A DNA stretch of 64,000 nucleotides from Lewinella sp050633125 (GCF_050633125.1 NZ_JBOEFX010000084.1:1-64000); one strand, 5' to 3'; numbered from the stretch's first letter, positions 26,240 through 35,541 are shown. The notes: generated by a model not told the origin, from the sequence alone. Numbers and translations: made by a program.

Positions 26240-28339
26240 ATGAAAAATTTCTTTTTCTTACTGACAATCCTATGCTCTTTTTCCAGTATTCATTCCCAAA
26301 CTTGGGATGGCGACGCCATGGATAACGACTGGAACAATCCACTCAACTGGGACACCGATATAATTCCAATCGCAGGTGGCCTTGTTGTTTTCAACCAAAC
26401 AGTGACGGTTATAAGTACTGGAGCAGTAATACCTCCTGCTCAAATATTAGTTAGTGGCGCAGGCACTGTACTCACCCTCGATTTAGACATTCTAGTCGGT
26501 GACGGTGTTACAACAGAGCATGCCATCCGGATGAATGCCAATGCTACATTGGTCATACCTGACACACGAACGCTCACCATCAATGCTCCAGCAACCGAAC
26601 ACGGAATCGTAAACTTCAGTGGCGCTGCAAATGCAGCAGTAACCGTCGATGCAGGTGGCTCTATTTTCATTACTGGTGAACGAGGGATCAACCTCCAAAA
26701 CAGTAGCTTTGTTTTTACTAATAACGGAATCGTATCCTTGGTATCTTGTGCTAAAGACGGCATCAACTTGGTCGATGGAGCAACATTTAATAATAACGGG
26801 AGTCTAACTATTCTTGCAGCAAGCCAAGACGGCATCGATAATTCTGGCACTTTTACCAATACTGGTTCGATCAATATCATTAGTGTTAACAGTAGTGGTA
26901 TCAACAACCAAACAACAGGGACTTTCACCAACAATGGCCTGATCGAAATCAGTGATGTACTCAATACAACTAATGATGGTGTTTTCTCAAGCGGAATCTT
27001 CAACAACCAGAGCTTAGGTGTAATCACAATAGGTGCCATGACTGATGATGCCGTAGATGCCCTCGGTGGTAGCTTTACGAATGATGGTACGATGAACCTC
27101 ACCGTTAAGGATGGTGCAGCAACGGGAAACAATGGCTTATCTGTTGGATCCAATTCCGCAATCGGTACTTTTATCAATACTGGAATTATTGAAATTGATG
27201 GAGGTGCTAATACCCTTGGAACTAGTAGAGCGGTTTATGTTTTTCCAGGAACAGGAGGTGCTACAACGCTTACCAACAATGGTCTGATTACCCTTAGTAA
27301 CGGTAACCCCAATCAATTATTCTTTACAAAAGGAACTACCATCAATGGCCCTACAGGTACAATCAATACCGGTGACGGGCGCATCAATGTAAACCTTTGG
27401 ACCTTTACCAACAATGGCCTGATTGTCTCTAATTTCCCCATGCTGCCAGGTGTATTTACAGGCGCATCAGGCACATCCGTTAATGATGGTTTTTTCCGTA
27501 CAAATAGCAGCTCTTTCTCTAATGGCGCAGGAAGTATTACTGACAATGGCATCAATATGAATGATCCTGCGCAAACCACCTTTAACCTTGCTGGAGCCTG
27601 TACTGTTACCATCGGAGGCGCAGGAGCTGGTCAGCTATGGGAGAATATCCTTGGGGACACAGTCACTGTAGCTGGGCCAAATGTTTCTTTTTCTAATGCT
27701 TTTCCAGATGTTGCTTCCGCCACTATCAATGCAAGTGGCATTGATGTTTCGCTGACTTTGATTGACATCTGTGCCGCCGCTATTCTCCCCATCGAACTAA
27801 CAAGTTTCACTGCTCTTAGCAAAGAAAAAAGCGTAATGCTCGAATGGGAAACAGCTACCGAAATCGACAACGACTATATAGCTGTAGAACGTAGTACTGA
27901 CGCTAAATTATTTACCGAAATTGGCAGAAAGCAAGGTGCAGGTGATAGCAATAGCGCTATCCGCTACCAACTGGAAGACACTGCTCCGCTTAACGGTATC
28001 AACTACTATCGCCTTCGACAAGTCGATTTCGACGGAACAACGAATTATAGTAAAATCATCTCCGTTAACTTTAAGGGTAATATTGGTACTCCTACCATTG
28101 CCATCTATCCAAACCTGGTAAAAACCGGAGAGCATATGGAAATTGACCTAACCCAGTTTCCTAACCAACTGATGACTTTCCAATTGGTGAACAGTCAGGG
28201 GCAGATCGTAAATACGTTTTCATTGATGGGAGGAAGTAGACAAGCTTTTGAAGCTGGTAATTTACCAACAGGGATGTATTTCCTCATAAATGCCAATACC
28301 ACTTCCAAAGCTAGTACAAAGTTTATGGTAATAGACTAA
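26240..28339 (+). CDS. T9SS-exported repeat protein, probable surface adhesin
   Basis: The 699-residue product has a signal peptide (MKNFFFLLTILCSFSSIHSQ), the opening WDGDAMDNDWNNPLNWDTDI common in Bacteroidota surface proteins, and then about 15 imperfect short repeats of the form (F)TNNGxIxI or FNNNGSLTI (about residues 100-450). These suggest a right-handed beta-helix. After a spacer with FTALSKEKSVMLEWETATEI, the last 80 residues (IAIYPNLVKTGEHMEIDL to STKFMVID) form a type A T9SS sorting domain, which directs export and surface anchoring by the type IX system. The ligand is unknown. The gene is monocistronic with its own terminator. Confidence 0.85.
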   Translation: MKNFFFLLTILCSFSSIHSQTWDGDAMDNDWNNPLNWDTDIIPIAGGLVVFNQTVTVISTGAVIPPAQILVSGAGTVLTLDLDILVGDGVTTEHAIRMNANATLVIPDTRTLTINAPATEHGIVNFSGAANAAVTVDAGGSIFITGERGINLQNSSFVFTNNGIVSLVSCAKDGINLVDGATFNNNGSLTILAASQDGIDNSGTFTNTGSINIISVNSSGINNQTTGTFTNNGLIEISDVLNTTNDGVFSSGIFNNQSLGVITIGAMTDDAVDALGGSFTNDGTMNLTVKDGAATGNNGLSVGSNSAIGTFINTGIIEIDGGANTLGTSRAVYVFPGTGGATTLTNNGLITLSNGNPNQLFFTKGTTINGPTGTINTGDGRINVNLWTFTNNGLIVSNFPMLPGVFTGASGTSVNDGFFRTNSSSFSNGAGSITDNGINMNDPAQTTFNLAGACTVTIGGAGAGQLWENILGDTVTVAGPNVSFSNAFPDVASATINASGIDVSLTLIDICAAAILPIELTSFTALSKEKSVMLEWETATEIDNDYIAVERSTDAKLFTEIGRKQGAGDSNSAIRYQLEDTAPLNGINYYRLRQVDFDGTTNYSKIISVNFKGNIGTPTIAIYPNLVKTGEHMEIDLTQFPNQLMTFQLVNSQGQIVNTFSLMGGSRQAFEAGNLPTGMYFLINANTTSKASTKFMVID

Positions 28340-28385
28340 GCTAGTCTTTACTGATAAAACTGGTTAGCAAACGCAGGCCAAAAAC

Positions 28386-28430
28386 AGGGCTTCCCGGGTT
28401 AAATACTCGGGAAGCCCTTTGTCTTTTTTC
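28386..28430 (+). terminator. Terminator after the T9SS cargo gene
   Basis: A perfect 11-bp stem AGGGCTTCCCG/CGGGAAGCCCT (28386-28396 with 28408-28418), 11-base loop, then TTTGTCTTTTTT. Confidence 0.9.
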
Positions 28431-28460
28431 TATGTGAATGTAAGAGTAAGAGGAAAATTT

Positions 28461-28468
28461 TACCTTTG
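28461..28468 (+). promoter_or_regulatory. -7 element before the cystathionine beta-synthase gene
   Basis: TACCTTTG matches TAnnTTTG, 60 bases before the ATG at 28529. No clear -33 partner. Confidence 0.5.
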
Positions 28469-28528
28469 CAGCCAAATCTCGCTTAAAGTGTCTTTGGGCC
28501 GGATTAATGCAAAAAAGGAACTTACCAA

Positions 28529-29887
28529 ATGCAATACCAAGAAAACATTCTACATACCATTGGCAATACCCCATTGGTTAAGATCAACAAAGTTACCGCC
28601 GACGTTCCCGCGCTCGTGCTGATGAAAGTAGAGACCTTTAACCCCGGCCACTCTATCAAGGACCGCATGGCACTGAAGATGCTCGAAGATGCTGAAGCCG
28701 CTGGCAAACTGAAACCAGGTGGAACAATTATTGAATGTACCTCTGGCAATACAGGAATGGGATTAGCAATTGCTGGTTGTGTAAAAGGATACCGTTCTAT
28801 TTTCACCACCAGTGATAAGCAATCAAAAGAAAAAATTGACCTTCTCAAAGCACTGGGGGCTGAGGTAATTGTTTGTCCTACAAATGTTACCCCAGACGAC
28901 CCTCGGTCCTACTACTCAATCGCCGAACGCCTAAGCAAGGAAATCCCTAACAGTTATTGGTTTAACCAATACGACAACCTTTCTAACAGACTGGCGCATT
29001 ACGAGAGTACCGGACCAGAGATCTGGAAGCAAACAGAAGGAAAGATCACCCACATGATTGTAGGTGTGGGTACTGGTGGCACCATCTCAGGTACAGGCCG
29101 TTACCTCAAAGAACAAAACCCGAATATCAAAGTTTGGGGTATCGACACTTACGGGTCTGTCTTTAAAAAGTACCACGAAACGGGTGAATTCGACGAAAAA
29201 GAAATCTACCCTTATATCACCGAAGGGATTGGCGAAGATATTTTACCCAAAAATGTTGACTTCGACATCATTGACCATTTCGAGAAAGTAAGCGATAAAG
29301 ATGGCGCTGTAATGGCCCGTCGATTAGCAAGAGAAGAAGGTTTACTACTTGGCTATTCTGCTGGATCAGCAATGGCAGGCTTAATTCAATTAAAGGATGA
29401 ACTTACGCCAGAAGATGTAGTTGTCGTTATTATTCACGACCACGGCAGCCGCTACGTTGGTAAAATCTACAACGACGATTGGATGAGGGAACGCGGCTTC
29501 CTGGATACCGAATTACGGGTAGTAGACCTCATTAAAAGTCGTAAAGCCGAGGACTTCATTGCTGTACAGAAAGACCAGACGGTACGCCAGGCATTCCAAA
29601 TCATGAAGGACAAGGATATTTCTCAACTTCCTGTGATGGAAGGAGAAGAAATCATTGGTGGACTAACAGAAAGTACCGTCCTGTCATTCCTTCTTGACAA
29701 CCCGCTCAACAATGGGGAGAAACCCGTTTCCGATATCATGGATGATCCTTTCCCGGTAGTACAGTGCGAAACTCCATTGAGCCAGTTACGTCCTTACCTC
29801 AACAAGCGTATTCCTGCTGTGATCACCAAAACCCAGGCAGGTACTTGGCAGATTGTAACACAGTACGATATCTTGCAGACGGTTTAA
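28529..29887 (+). CDS. Cystathionine beta-synthase (PLP domain plus CBS pair)
   Basis: This is a PLP-dependent beta-replacement enzyme that condenses serine and homocysteine to cystathionine; cysteine synthase activity is possible. The 452 residues split into a fold-type II PLP domain (about 1-325: TIGNTPLVKINKV; PLP lysine in NPGHSIKDRMAL near residue 42; ECTSGNTGMGLAIA; phosphate loop GVGTGGTISGTGRYL) and a C-terminal pair of CBS domains (about 335-452, DKDISQLPVMEGEEIIGGLT), which in animals bind S-adenosylmethionine. The CBS pair favours cystathionine beta-synthase over plain CysK. It is convergent with leuS, separated by a large inverted repeat. Confidence 0.9.
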   Translation: MQYQENILHTIGNTPLVKINKVTADVPALVLMKVETFNPGHSIKDRMALKMLEDAEAAGKLKPGGTIIECTSGNTGMGLAIAGCVKGYRSIFTTSDKQSKEKIDLLKALGAEVIVCPTNVTPDDPRSYYSIAERLSKEIPNSYWFNQYDNLSNRLAHYESTGPEIWKQTEGKITHMIVGVGTGGTISGTGRYLKEQNPNIKVWGIDTYGSVFKKYHETGEFDEKEIYPYITEGIGEDILPKNVDFDIIDHFEKVSDKDGAVMARRLAREEGLLLGYSAGSAMAGLIQLKDELTPEDVVVVIIHDHGSRYVGKIYNDDWMRERGFLDTELRVVDLIKSRKAEDFIAVQKDQTVRQAFQIMKDKDISQLPVMEGEEIIGGLTESTVLSFLLDNPLNNGEKPVSDIMDDPFPVVQCETPLSQLRPYLNKRIPAVITKTQAGTWQIVTQYDILQTV

Positions 29888-29913
29888 TGTGGTCAGGTCA
29901 GCTACTATAAAAA

Positions 29914-30018
29914 AGGATAGAACGCGGATTTAACAGGATTCAACAAGATTAACACGGTTTTTTCTTTAAAAGAAATCCGTGTTAATCTGTTCTATCCGTT
30001 TGATCTGTGTTCTATCCT
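29914..30018. repeat. Long inverted repeat between convergent genes
   Basis: Left arm 29914-29957 begins AGGATAGAACGCGGATTTAA and ends GATTAACACGG. The right arm, 29977-30018, read on the minus strand begins AGGATAGAACACAGATCAAA and ends GATTAACACGG. Arms of 44 and 42 bases match over most of their length. The centre (TTTTTTCTTTAAAAGAAA) could add T-runs on both strands. It may serve as a bidirectional terminator for the synthase gene and leuS. Confidence 0.75.
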
Positions 30019-30044
30019 ACTTAGTTATTTTCCGCGAACGTCTT

Positions 30045-32867
30045 CTACCCTACTACGATGTTAATCATCCGACCTGGTACAACGATAATCTTACGTATCG
30101 TTTTCTCTTCCAAGTATTTTTGGATCTCTTCCAAACCAGGTGCGGCAGCTTCTAGATCAGCCTTGGTCGAGTCGGCAGGAAAATCAACAGTAGCTCGCGT
30201 CTTGCCATTAATAGCAATAGGATAAGTAATATTCTCCTCGATCAGCCACTTTTCCTCCAGCACTGGCCAGGCGGCGTGGTGTACACTGGTCGTGTGTCCC
30301 AGCTTTTCCCATAGCTCCTCGCACATATGTACCGCAAATGGAGCCATCAGTACTAAAAGTGGTTCCAGAATAGCGCGCTTGTGGCATTTGGCTTTACCAA
30401 GTTCATTGGTCGCTACCATAAAGGCACTCACACAAGTATTAAATGAAAAACGCTCTACGTCTTCTGTTACTTTCTTGATGGCAGTATGCAAACTCTTCAG
30501 CTCCTCTTTCGTAGGCTGGTCCTCATTCACTACCCATTCGTCACGATTATAGAACAAGCGCCAGAAACTATTTAAGAACCGGCTCGTTCCGCTAATACTA
30601 TTCGTATTCCATGGTTTAGCTTGCTCAACCGGGCCAAGGAACATCTCGAACATACGGAAGCAATCGGCGCCGTACTTCGCAACCACATCATCAGGGTTCA
30701 CCACATTGAAGTAGCGCTTCGACATTTTTCCGACCTCTGATTTGGTCACCAAATGGCCTGCGTCATTGGTGACAAAGGTTGCTGCTGAATAATCAGGTCG
30801 CCATTCGATAAACTGCTTGATGCCTTCCTCGTTCAGATAGGATTCATCCCTCCCGTATTCACTGACAAAATCAACGTGAACAGGAATCTGAGCAAAATCA
30901 GCATCAGGATAGTCACCTAATTTATCGGCAGATACAAATACCCGGCTGCTATCCCCCTCGTCTGCTTTGATAAGGTAGATATACTCGATTACGCCCTGGA
31001 TCATGCCCTGGTTGATCAGCTTGGCAGCATATTCCTTCTGAGGAACAAGTCCCAAATCAGACAGAAAATGGTTCCAGAAACGGCTGTACAACAAGTGCCC
31101 TACAGCGTGCTCTGATCCACCAACATAAAGGTCTACCCCCTGCCAGTAATCGACCGCTTCTTTTCCTACAAATGCATCACTGTTGTGAGGGTCCATATAG
31201 CGGTACCAGTACCAAGAGGAGCCCGCCCAACCAGGCATGGTACTCAATTCGTAATCATACTTACCTTGGTATTTCCAGTTTTCAGCACGTCCTAGTGGTG
31301 GTTCACCGGTTTCGGTAGGCAAATATTTATCAACATCAGGAAGTACCAGCGGCAATTCCTCTTCCGCAACCAAGTAAGGCACATCGTCCTTCCAGTAAGC
31401 GGGCACAGGCTCTCCCCAGTAACGCTGGCGACTAAAAACCGCGTTGCGCAAACGATATTGTACTTTCCCCTTGCCTATACCTTGCTCCTCAAGCCAGGCA
31501 ATCAATTTAGGGGTTGCTTCTTCATAACTCAGGCCATTAATCATGCCAGAGTTGATATACTTTCCTTCCTTGGTCGCATCAGCTTCTGTTTCCAGGTTTT
31601 GCTGGGCATCCAAAATAGGGATGATTGGCAAATCAAAATGGGTAGCAAAATTCCAGTCGCGCTGATCACCAGATGGTACGGCCATTACGGCACCAGTGCC
31701 ATAACCCGCCAAAACGTAATCGGCAATATAAATAGGAATAGGCTGCTCGTTGAACGGATTGATGCAGTAAGCTCCCGTAAAAGCACCCGTCACTTTCTTC
31801 ACTTCGGCCATACGCTCTACCTCCGAGCGAGAAGCTGCCCAAGTGCGGTATTCGTCTACATTTGCCTGTTCAGCAGCGGTGGTAATCTGATCTACCAAGT
31901 CGTGCTCAGGCGCCAATACCATAAAGGTTGCTCCATAAATCGTATCCACTCTTGTAGTAAACACTTCGATCTTGGTAGCTGCATCTTCCGCCAAGGAAAA
32001 TTTCACACTAGCGCCCACAGAACGACCAATCCAGTTGCGTTGCTGTTCCTTCAAGCTATACGGCCAGTCAATATCATCCAAACCGTCTAATAAACGGTCG
32101 GCATAGGCAGTAATTCTCATACTCCACTGCGCCATCAATTTACGCTCTACGGGATAGCCACCCCGCTCACTGACACCGTCTTTAACTTCGTCATTCGACA
32201 AAACGGTTCCCATGGCAGGACACCAGTTGACGTAACTCTCTTCAGGAAAAGTCAGGCGGTAGTTCAATAAAAACAACTGCTGTTCCCGCTCGTTCATCGC
32301 ATTCCAATCTGCAGCAGTGATGATCGGCGTCTCTTCTTCGCAGTCTGCATTAAGCCCAGCATTACCTTTAGAGGCTAAGCGCTCGACCAACTCGGTAATG
32401 GGTTTGGCACACCCTGCATCTTTATCAAAATAGTGCTTAAATAACTGCTGGAATATCCATTGGGTCCAGCGATAATATTCCGGACTACTCGTGCGTACTT
32501 CCCGGCTCCAGTCAAAAGAAAAACCAAGGTTCTCCAACTGCTGGCGATAACGGTCAATGTTTTCTGAAGTAGCAATAGCCGGATGAATTCCCGTCTGGAT
32601 TGCATACTGCTCTGCGGGTAAACCAAACGAGTCATACCCCATTGGATGCAGTACATTGAACCCTTGTAGTCGTTTGTAGCGTGCATAGATATCCGAGGCG
32701 ATGTACCCCAGCGGGTGCCCCACATGTAGCCCTGCCCCCGAAGGATAAGGAAACATATCTAAAACGTAGTATTTCGGACGGTCACTTTCGTTAGATACAT
32801 GATATGTACCTTCGGTTTCCCAGCGCTGCCGCCATTTCTGCTCAATGTCGCGAGCTTGATAATCCAT
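30045..32867 (-). CDS. leuS: Leucyl-tRNA synthetase
   Basis: LeuRS charges tRNA-Leu with leucine. The 940-residue class I enzyme has the HIGH motif as HVGH (48-51, in PSGAGLHVGHPLGY), the editing domain insert in the middle, and the KMSKS loop as GKMSKR near residues 711-716, followed by the anticodon-binding helices. It is somewhat longer than E. coli LeuRS (860), as in other Bacteroidota, mainly because of an insertion around 625-700 (IYLIKADEGDSSRVFVSADK). It is a single gene, convergent with the cystathionine beta-synthase gene. No T-box-like leader is seen in 32868-33173. Confidence 0.97.
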   Translation of the reverse strand: MDYQARDIEQKWRQRWETEGTYHVSNESDRPKYYVLDMFPYPSGAGLHVGHPLGYIASDIYARYKRLQGFNVLHPMGYDSFGLPAEQYAIQTGIHPAIATSENIDRYRQQLENLGFSFDWSREVRTSSPEYYRWTQWIFQQLFKHYFDKDAGCAKPITELVERLASKGNAGLNADCEEETPIITAADWNAMNEREQQLFLLNYRLTFPEESYVNWCPAMGTVLSNDEVKDGVSERGGYPVERKLMAQWSMRITAYADRLLDGLDDIDWPYSLKEQQRNWIGRSVGASVKFSLAEDAATKIEVFTTRVDTIYGATFMVLAPEHDLVDQITTAAEQANVDEYRTWAASRSEVERMAEVKKVTGAFTGAYCINPFNEQPIPIYIADYVLAGYGTGAVMAVPSGDQRDWNFATHFDLPIIPILDAQQNLETEADATKEGKYINSGMINGLSYEEATPKLIAWLEEQGIGKGKVQYRLRNAVFSRQRYWGEPVPAYWKDDVPYLVAEEELPLVLPDVDKYLPTETGEPPLGRAENWKYQGKYDYELSTMPGWAGSSWYWYRYMDPHNSDAFVGKEAVDYWQGVDLYVGGSEHAVGHLLYSRFWNHFLSDLGLVPQKEYAAKLINQGMIQGVIEYIYLIKADEGDSSRVFVSADKLGDYPDADFAQIPVHVDFVSEYGRDESYLNEEGIKQFIEWRPDYSAATFVTNDAGHLVTKSEVGKMSKRYFNVVNPDDVVAKYGADCFRMFEMFLGPVEQAKPWNTNSISGTSRFLNSFWRLFYNRDEWVVNEDQPTKEELKSLHTAIKKVTEDVERFSFNTCVSAFMVATNELGKAKCHKRAILEPLLVLMAPFAVHMCEELWEKLGHTTSVHHAAWPVLEEKWLIEENITYPIAINGKTRATVDFPADSTKADLEAAAPGLEEIQKYLEEKTIRKIIVVPGRMINIVVG

Positions 32868-33173
32868 TGGTTAATTCTTCTGGTTGAAAGAAAACAAAGC
32901 CTGAACAACATAAAAAGTTCCTGTAGGCCAGCAGGAAATAGGTGCGAAGATAAACGATTCCAGAAAATTATCCTTATTCCTTTGTCTAGACTTAAAAGGA
33001 ACGCATTTATATTGCCAATATGAAATTTACAAATTTTATATTTGGAGAACATAAATTAGGATTTACAAAAAACAATTTCCCTATTTTGTTTTACAAATAT
33101 TTTCACATACATTTAAAATATATTTTAGAGGTAGAATCAAAAAAATCCTTTATTTTGGCTCTTATATAGCCAT
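32868..33173. other. AT-rich gap between leuS and the 33.2 kb accessory stretch
   Basis: No gene, hairpin or clear promoter element is seen. AT content rises sharply from about 33050 onward and stays high to about 34.8 kb, which marks the border of the accessory stretch. Confidence 0.5.
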
Positions 33174-33665
33174 ATGTACTTCTTCGGAAGATTTTTTTTT
33201 CAAAGCTCTAAAACAAAAAACACTGCGCTCATAAAATTAAAACATCTATTTTCATTTATCTTATTAATTGGTCTTGGAGTAAATAGTTCTGGACAAGATG
33301 GCTCTTCTGGAGATTACATCTTTGAATGCACTTTTATAGCTGGTGATTTTATTAACTAGATTTATTTCAATGATCCTGATGGTGACTGTAAAACTACTGA
33401 CTGGTATTTGATAATTACTGATTCAGAAGGTAATGTATTCATAAGAAACTCAGCAGATTTTGTCCCTCCACTTACTTGGGATTTAGGTCATCACGGATGT
33501 TGCCCTTATGCCGATTCCGGCGGTGGTAGTAGTGGTGGTGGTAGTAGTAGTGATTCAGGGGGTGGCTCAGGAGGTAGTTCAGAATGCTGGTTCAATACAT
33601 CAAATTGTACAGACTGCCCTGACAATCTATGGGGAGACTGTGTTTTCGAATGTCAAGGTTGTTAA
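33174..33665 (+). pseudogene. Small secreted Cys-rich protein interrupted by one in-frame TAG
   Basis: I know no family for this. The frame from the ATG at 33174 meets TAG at 33357-33359. The same frame then continues without another stop to TAA at 33663-33665, 162 coding codons in all. Before the stop are a basic start and a hydrophobic signal segment (KLKHLFSFILLIGLG) ending SSGQ. After it come NDPDGDCKTTDWYLIITDSE, a GCC pair, a Gly/Ser linker (about residues 117-140) and a Cys-rich tail (ECWFNTSNCTDC, GDCVFECQGC). The continuous sense across the stop says one gene with a fresh nonsense change, a base-calling error, or read-through. A TTG at 33408 could only start a protein without a signal peptide. 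The lipoprotein gene at 33679 follows after 13 bases. Secreted toxin-like, bacteriocin-like or structural roles are all open. Confidence 0.6.
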
Positions 33666-33678
33666 ACAAAAATAGAAA

Positions 33679-34446
33679 ATGAAAATGAAAAACATTATAT
33701 ATCCTGTATTTGCGTTAAGCCTCATTTTGTGTTGCACTGCCTGTAGCGATAATGTGGTTCAACTACAAATAGAAGAATCTCCATCTCTTTCTAGTGATTG
33801 GAAAGAAGGGTTAAATGAAACTCATCGTGAGCGACAGTTTAACGACATGGTGAAAAATTACTGGCATAAAGGTAAGCCAGGCGTCATCACAAAAGATTTT
33901 TTTGGAGTAACTCAATTGCGAAAGCCACAAGAAATCAGTTTGTATTATAATCAGATCAGAAAAAATTATCCTAACCCCGATGAAAATTGGCAAGAAGTAG
34001 TAGCTTGGTCTGATGAGTATCTACTACAAATGACACCGAATTGGTCTTTGGAGCAACAGTATTCCAACCAAATTCAAGAAATGCTGCTCCGAGTGGTTGA
34101 TGACTATTTGATACATACCGATAATTTAATTGCGAAAGAAAAGCTGAAGGTCTACCTGGAAACACTTATAAGACATCAATCCATTGACATCCGTGTTTTA
34201 CAGTTGGCTATTTTGAGCTTACAAAATAATGTAGATGCCGACCGCTATACTGATTATCTGACATTCTTACAGCAACGAGTAGATTATTGGCTGGAATATT
34301 ATCCAGAGGCCGAACGAGAAGCCCGACAACAATACGAGAGCGAGCAGGAAGAACTGTATAAGGATATAATTCTGCGTAATTTGTACTTAAAGCGAACGGC
34401 CTACAAAACGGCCTTAGATATAGATCAATGGTTAAATTCACTTTGA
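33679..34446 (+). CDS. Lipoprotein of unknown function next to the Cys-rich gene
   Basis: I do not recognise the family. The 255-residue product has a lipoprotein signal (MKMKNIIYPVFALSLILCCT then AC; the likely lipid Cys is the one in CTACSDN at residue 22). The body is helical, with many Tyr, Gln and Glu residues (YLLQMTPNWSLEQQYSNQIQ, YWLEYYPEAEREARQQYESE) and no Cys after the signal. It starts 13 bases after the interrupted Cys-rich gene and is probably translated from the same message. A partner, chaperone or immunity role for that product is a guess based only on adjacency. Codon use is AT-rich like its neighbour, unlike leuS and the genes after 36 kb. Confidence 0.65.
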   Translation: MKMKNIIYPVFALSLILCCTACSDNVVQLQIEESPSLSSDWKEGLNETHRERQFNDMVKNYWHKGKPGVITKDFFGVTQLRKPQEISLYYNQIRKNYPNPDENWQEVVAWSDEYLLQMTPNWSLEQQYSNQIQEMLLRVVDDYLIHTDNLIAKEKLKVYLETLIRHQSIDIRVLQLAILSLQNNVDADRYTDYLTFLQQRVDYWLEYYPEAEREARQQYESEQEELYKDIILRNLYLKRTAYKTALDIDQWLNSL

Positions 34447-34677
34447 TGCAAGGGCATCAAGCAGCAATACAGCTGACAAAAGCGTTAAAACTTTGCTAAA
34501 ACAAACGAAATGATCCTAGAAAGGACGTTTTTAGTTTAATTTTAGTTTTGTTGCTGAAAAGCTCCTTTAGAAATGCGCCCCGGTTTATAAACCAAATTCA
34601 TTTCGGAGCAACACTACCCATTGTTTTACGCCTCTACTGACACCCGAAAAACCGGCAGAAATTAATTTATTGAATTG

Positions 34678-34713
34678 ACCATTTGTGCTAACGTGCAAAT
34701 GGTTATTTTTTTT
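34678..34713 (+). terminator. Terminator after the accessory lipoprotein gene
   Basis: An 11-bp stem with two wobbles (34678-34688 ACCATTTGTGC with 34693-34703), TAAC loop, then A and eight T residues. It lies 230 bases after the stop at 34446; the gap 34447-34677 holds no gene. Confidence 0.75.
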
Positions 34714-34834
34714 ACATCGAAACCTCTTTATCCTTGCCGCTTTGTATCCCTGCTGAGCTACCTCAAGGAATGCAAAAGCATCTTGTGTTCATCTACATAT
34801 TTTACCGTAATTTCACCGTTGAAAAATCTAGGTT

Positions 34835-35362
34835 ATGAGAATTTTTACTTGTTGTTGTTTCTTTGCCTTGCTTCTAAACGCGTGTATCCAGGAGCGCCAG
34901 ACCATTCCAGCAGAAGTCATTGGCCTTGCTCCTATTTATGCCAGTGATGATTGGCAAGATATACAAATACTCGCCCCTCAAAGCATCGAAAACCTGGGGA
35001 AGATTTACTACAAGTCCCCCTTTATCTATGCCACCGAGCGCGGGCGAGGCATCCATATCTTCGACAATAGTGATCCGACACAACCTAAAGCCGAAGCTTT
35101 TCTGCAAATTGCCGGAAATTCTGACCTCGCCATCCGCAATGGGATTCTCTATGCCAATAATGTCAATGATTTGGTAGGTATCAATATCAGCGACCTTACC
35201 GATATTGAGGTCGTAGAGCGGTTAGCCAATGTTTATCAGGTTACCGGCAGTGATTTTCCCGAAAATTACATCGGGTATTTTGAATGCGTTGATCCAAATC
35301 TTGGCCAAGTGGTTGGCTGGTTTGAAACGACAATACGTGAACCGGAATGCTGGCGGGAATAG
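34835..35362 (+). CDS. LVIVD-repeat-like lipoprotein (175 residues)
   Basis: The signal MRIFTCCCFFALLLNAC places the lipid Cys at residue 17. The body (IYASDDWQDIQILAPQSIEN, then GRGIHIFDNSDPTQPKAEAF, LAIRNGILYANNVNDLVGIN) shows the LVIVD beta-propeller-like repeat wording. The ending ECVDPNLGQVVGWFETT is one I associate with this Bacteroidota family, so the short length looks natural rather than truncated. The function is not established. A second, longer LVIVD-type lipoprotein follows 179 bases downstream, and the two are usually found as a pair. Confidence 0.75.
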   Translation: MRIFTCCCFFALLLNACIQERQTIPAEVIGLAPIYASDDWQDIQILAPQSIENLGKIYYKSPFIYATERGRGIHIFDNSDPTQPKAEAFLQIAGNSDLAIRNGILYANNVNDLVGINISDLTDIEVVERLANVYQVTGSDFPENYIGYFECVDPNLGQVVGWFETTIREPECWRE

Positions 35363-35470
35363 GCTCGAATTTGCCACCAGCAAAAGTCTGCAGAGGGCTC
35401 TCGGGCTGCTTCGCGCCCTCATGGTAAAGAGTAGAGAGGCAGTAAACGATCTCTCTACACACTACTCAAA

Positions 35471-35489
35471 GTGGCGATTGTATCGCCAC
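35471..35489. repeat. Dispersed palindrome GTGGCGAT-N3-ATCGCCAC
   Basis: GTGGCGATTGTATCGCCAC lies between the two LVIVD genes. The same palindrome with one loop change is at 6675-6693, inside the HTTM coding sequence. The gap 35363-35541 holds no gene. Confidence 0.75.
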
Positions 35490-35541
35490 GCATCCCTTGA
35501 CAACTTTCGGCAAAAAACCGAAGGTCTAACTAAATAATATT

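Noticed and set aside
26440..27177. 245-codon minus-strand frame antisense to the FTNNG-repeat gene
   Set aside because: It is a by-product of the low-complexity repeats; no signal or domain, and the plus-strand protein has signal peptide and sorting domain.
31458..32090. 210-codon frame antisense to leuS
   Set aside because: It lies within a conserved synthetase and has no recognisable features.
33357..33359. TAG read as pyrrolysine or another recoded residue
   Set aside because: No recoding gene or RNA signal is in the window and other genes here use TAG as a normal stop (for example 50621-50623).
33408..33665. Second half of the Cys-rich frame as an independent gene starting at TTG
   Set aside because: It would lack the signal peptide that a disulfide-rich tail needs, and the frame runs on unbroken from the upstream part apart from one TAG.
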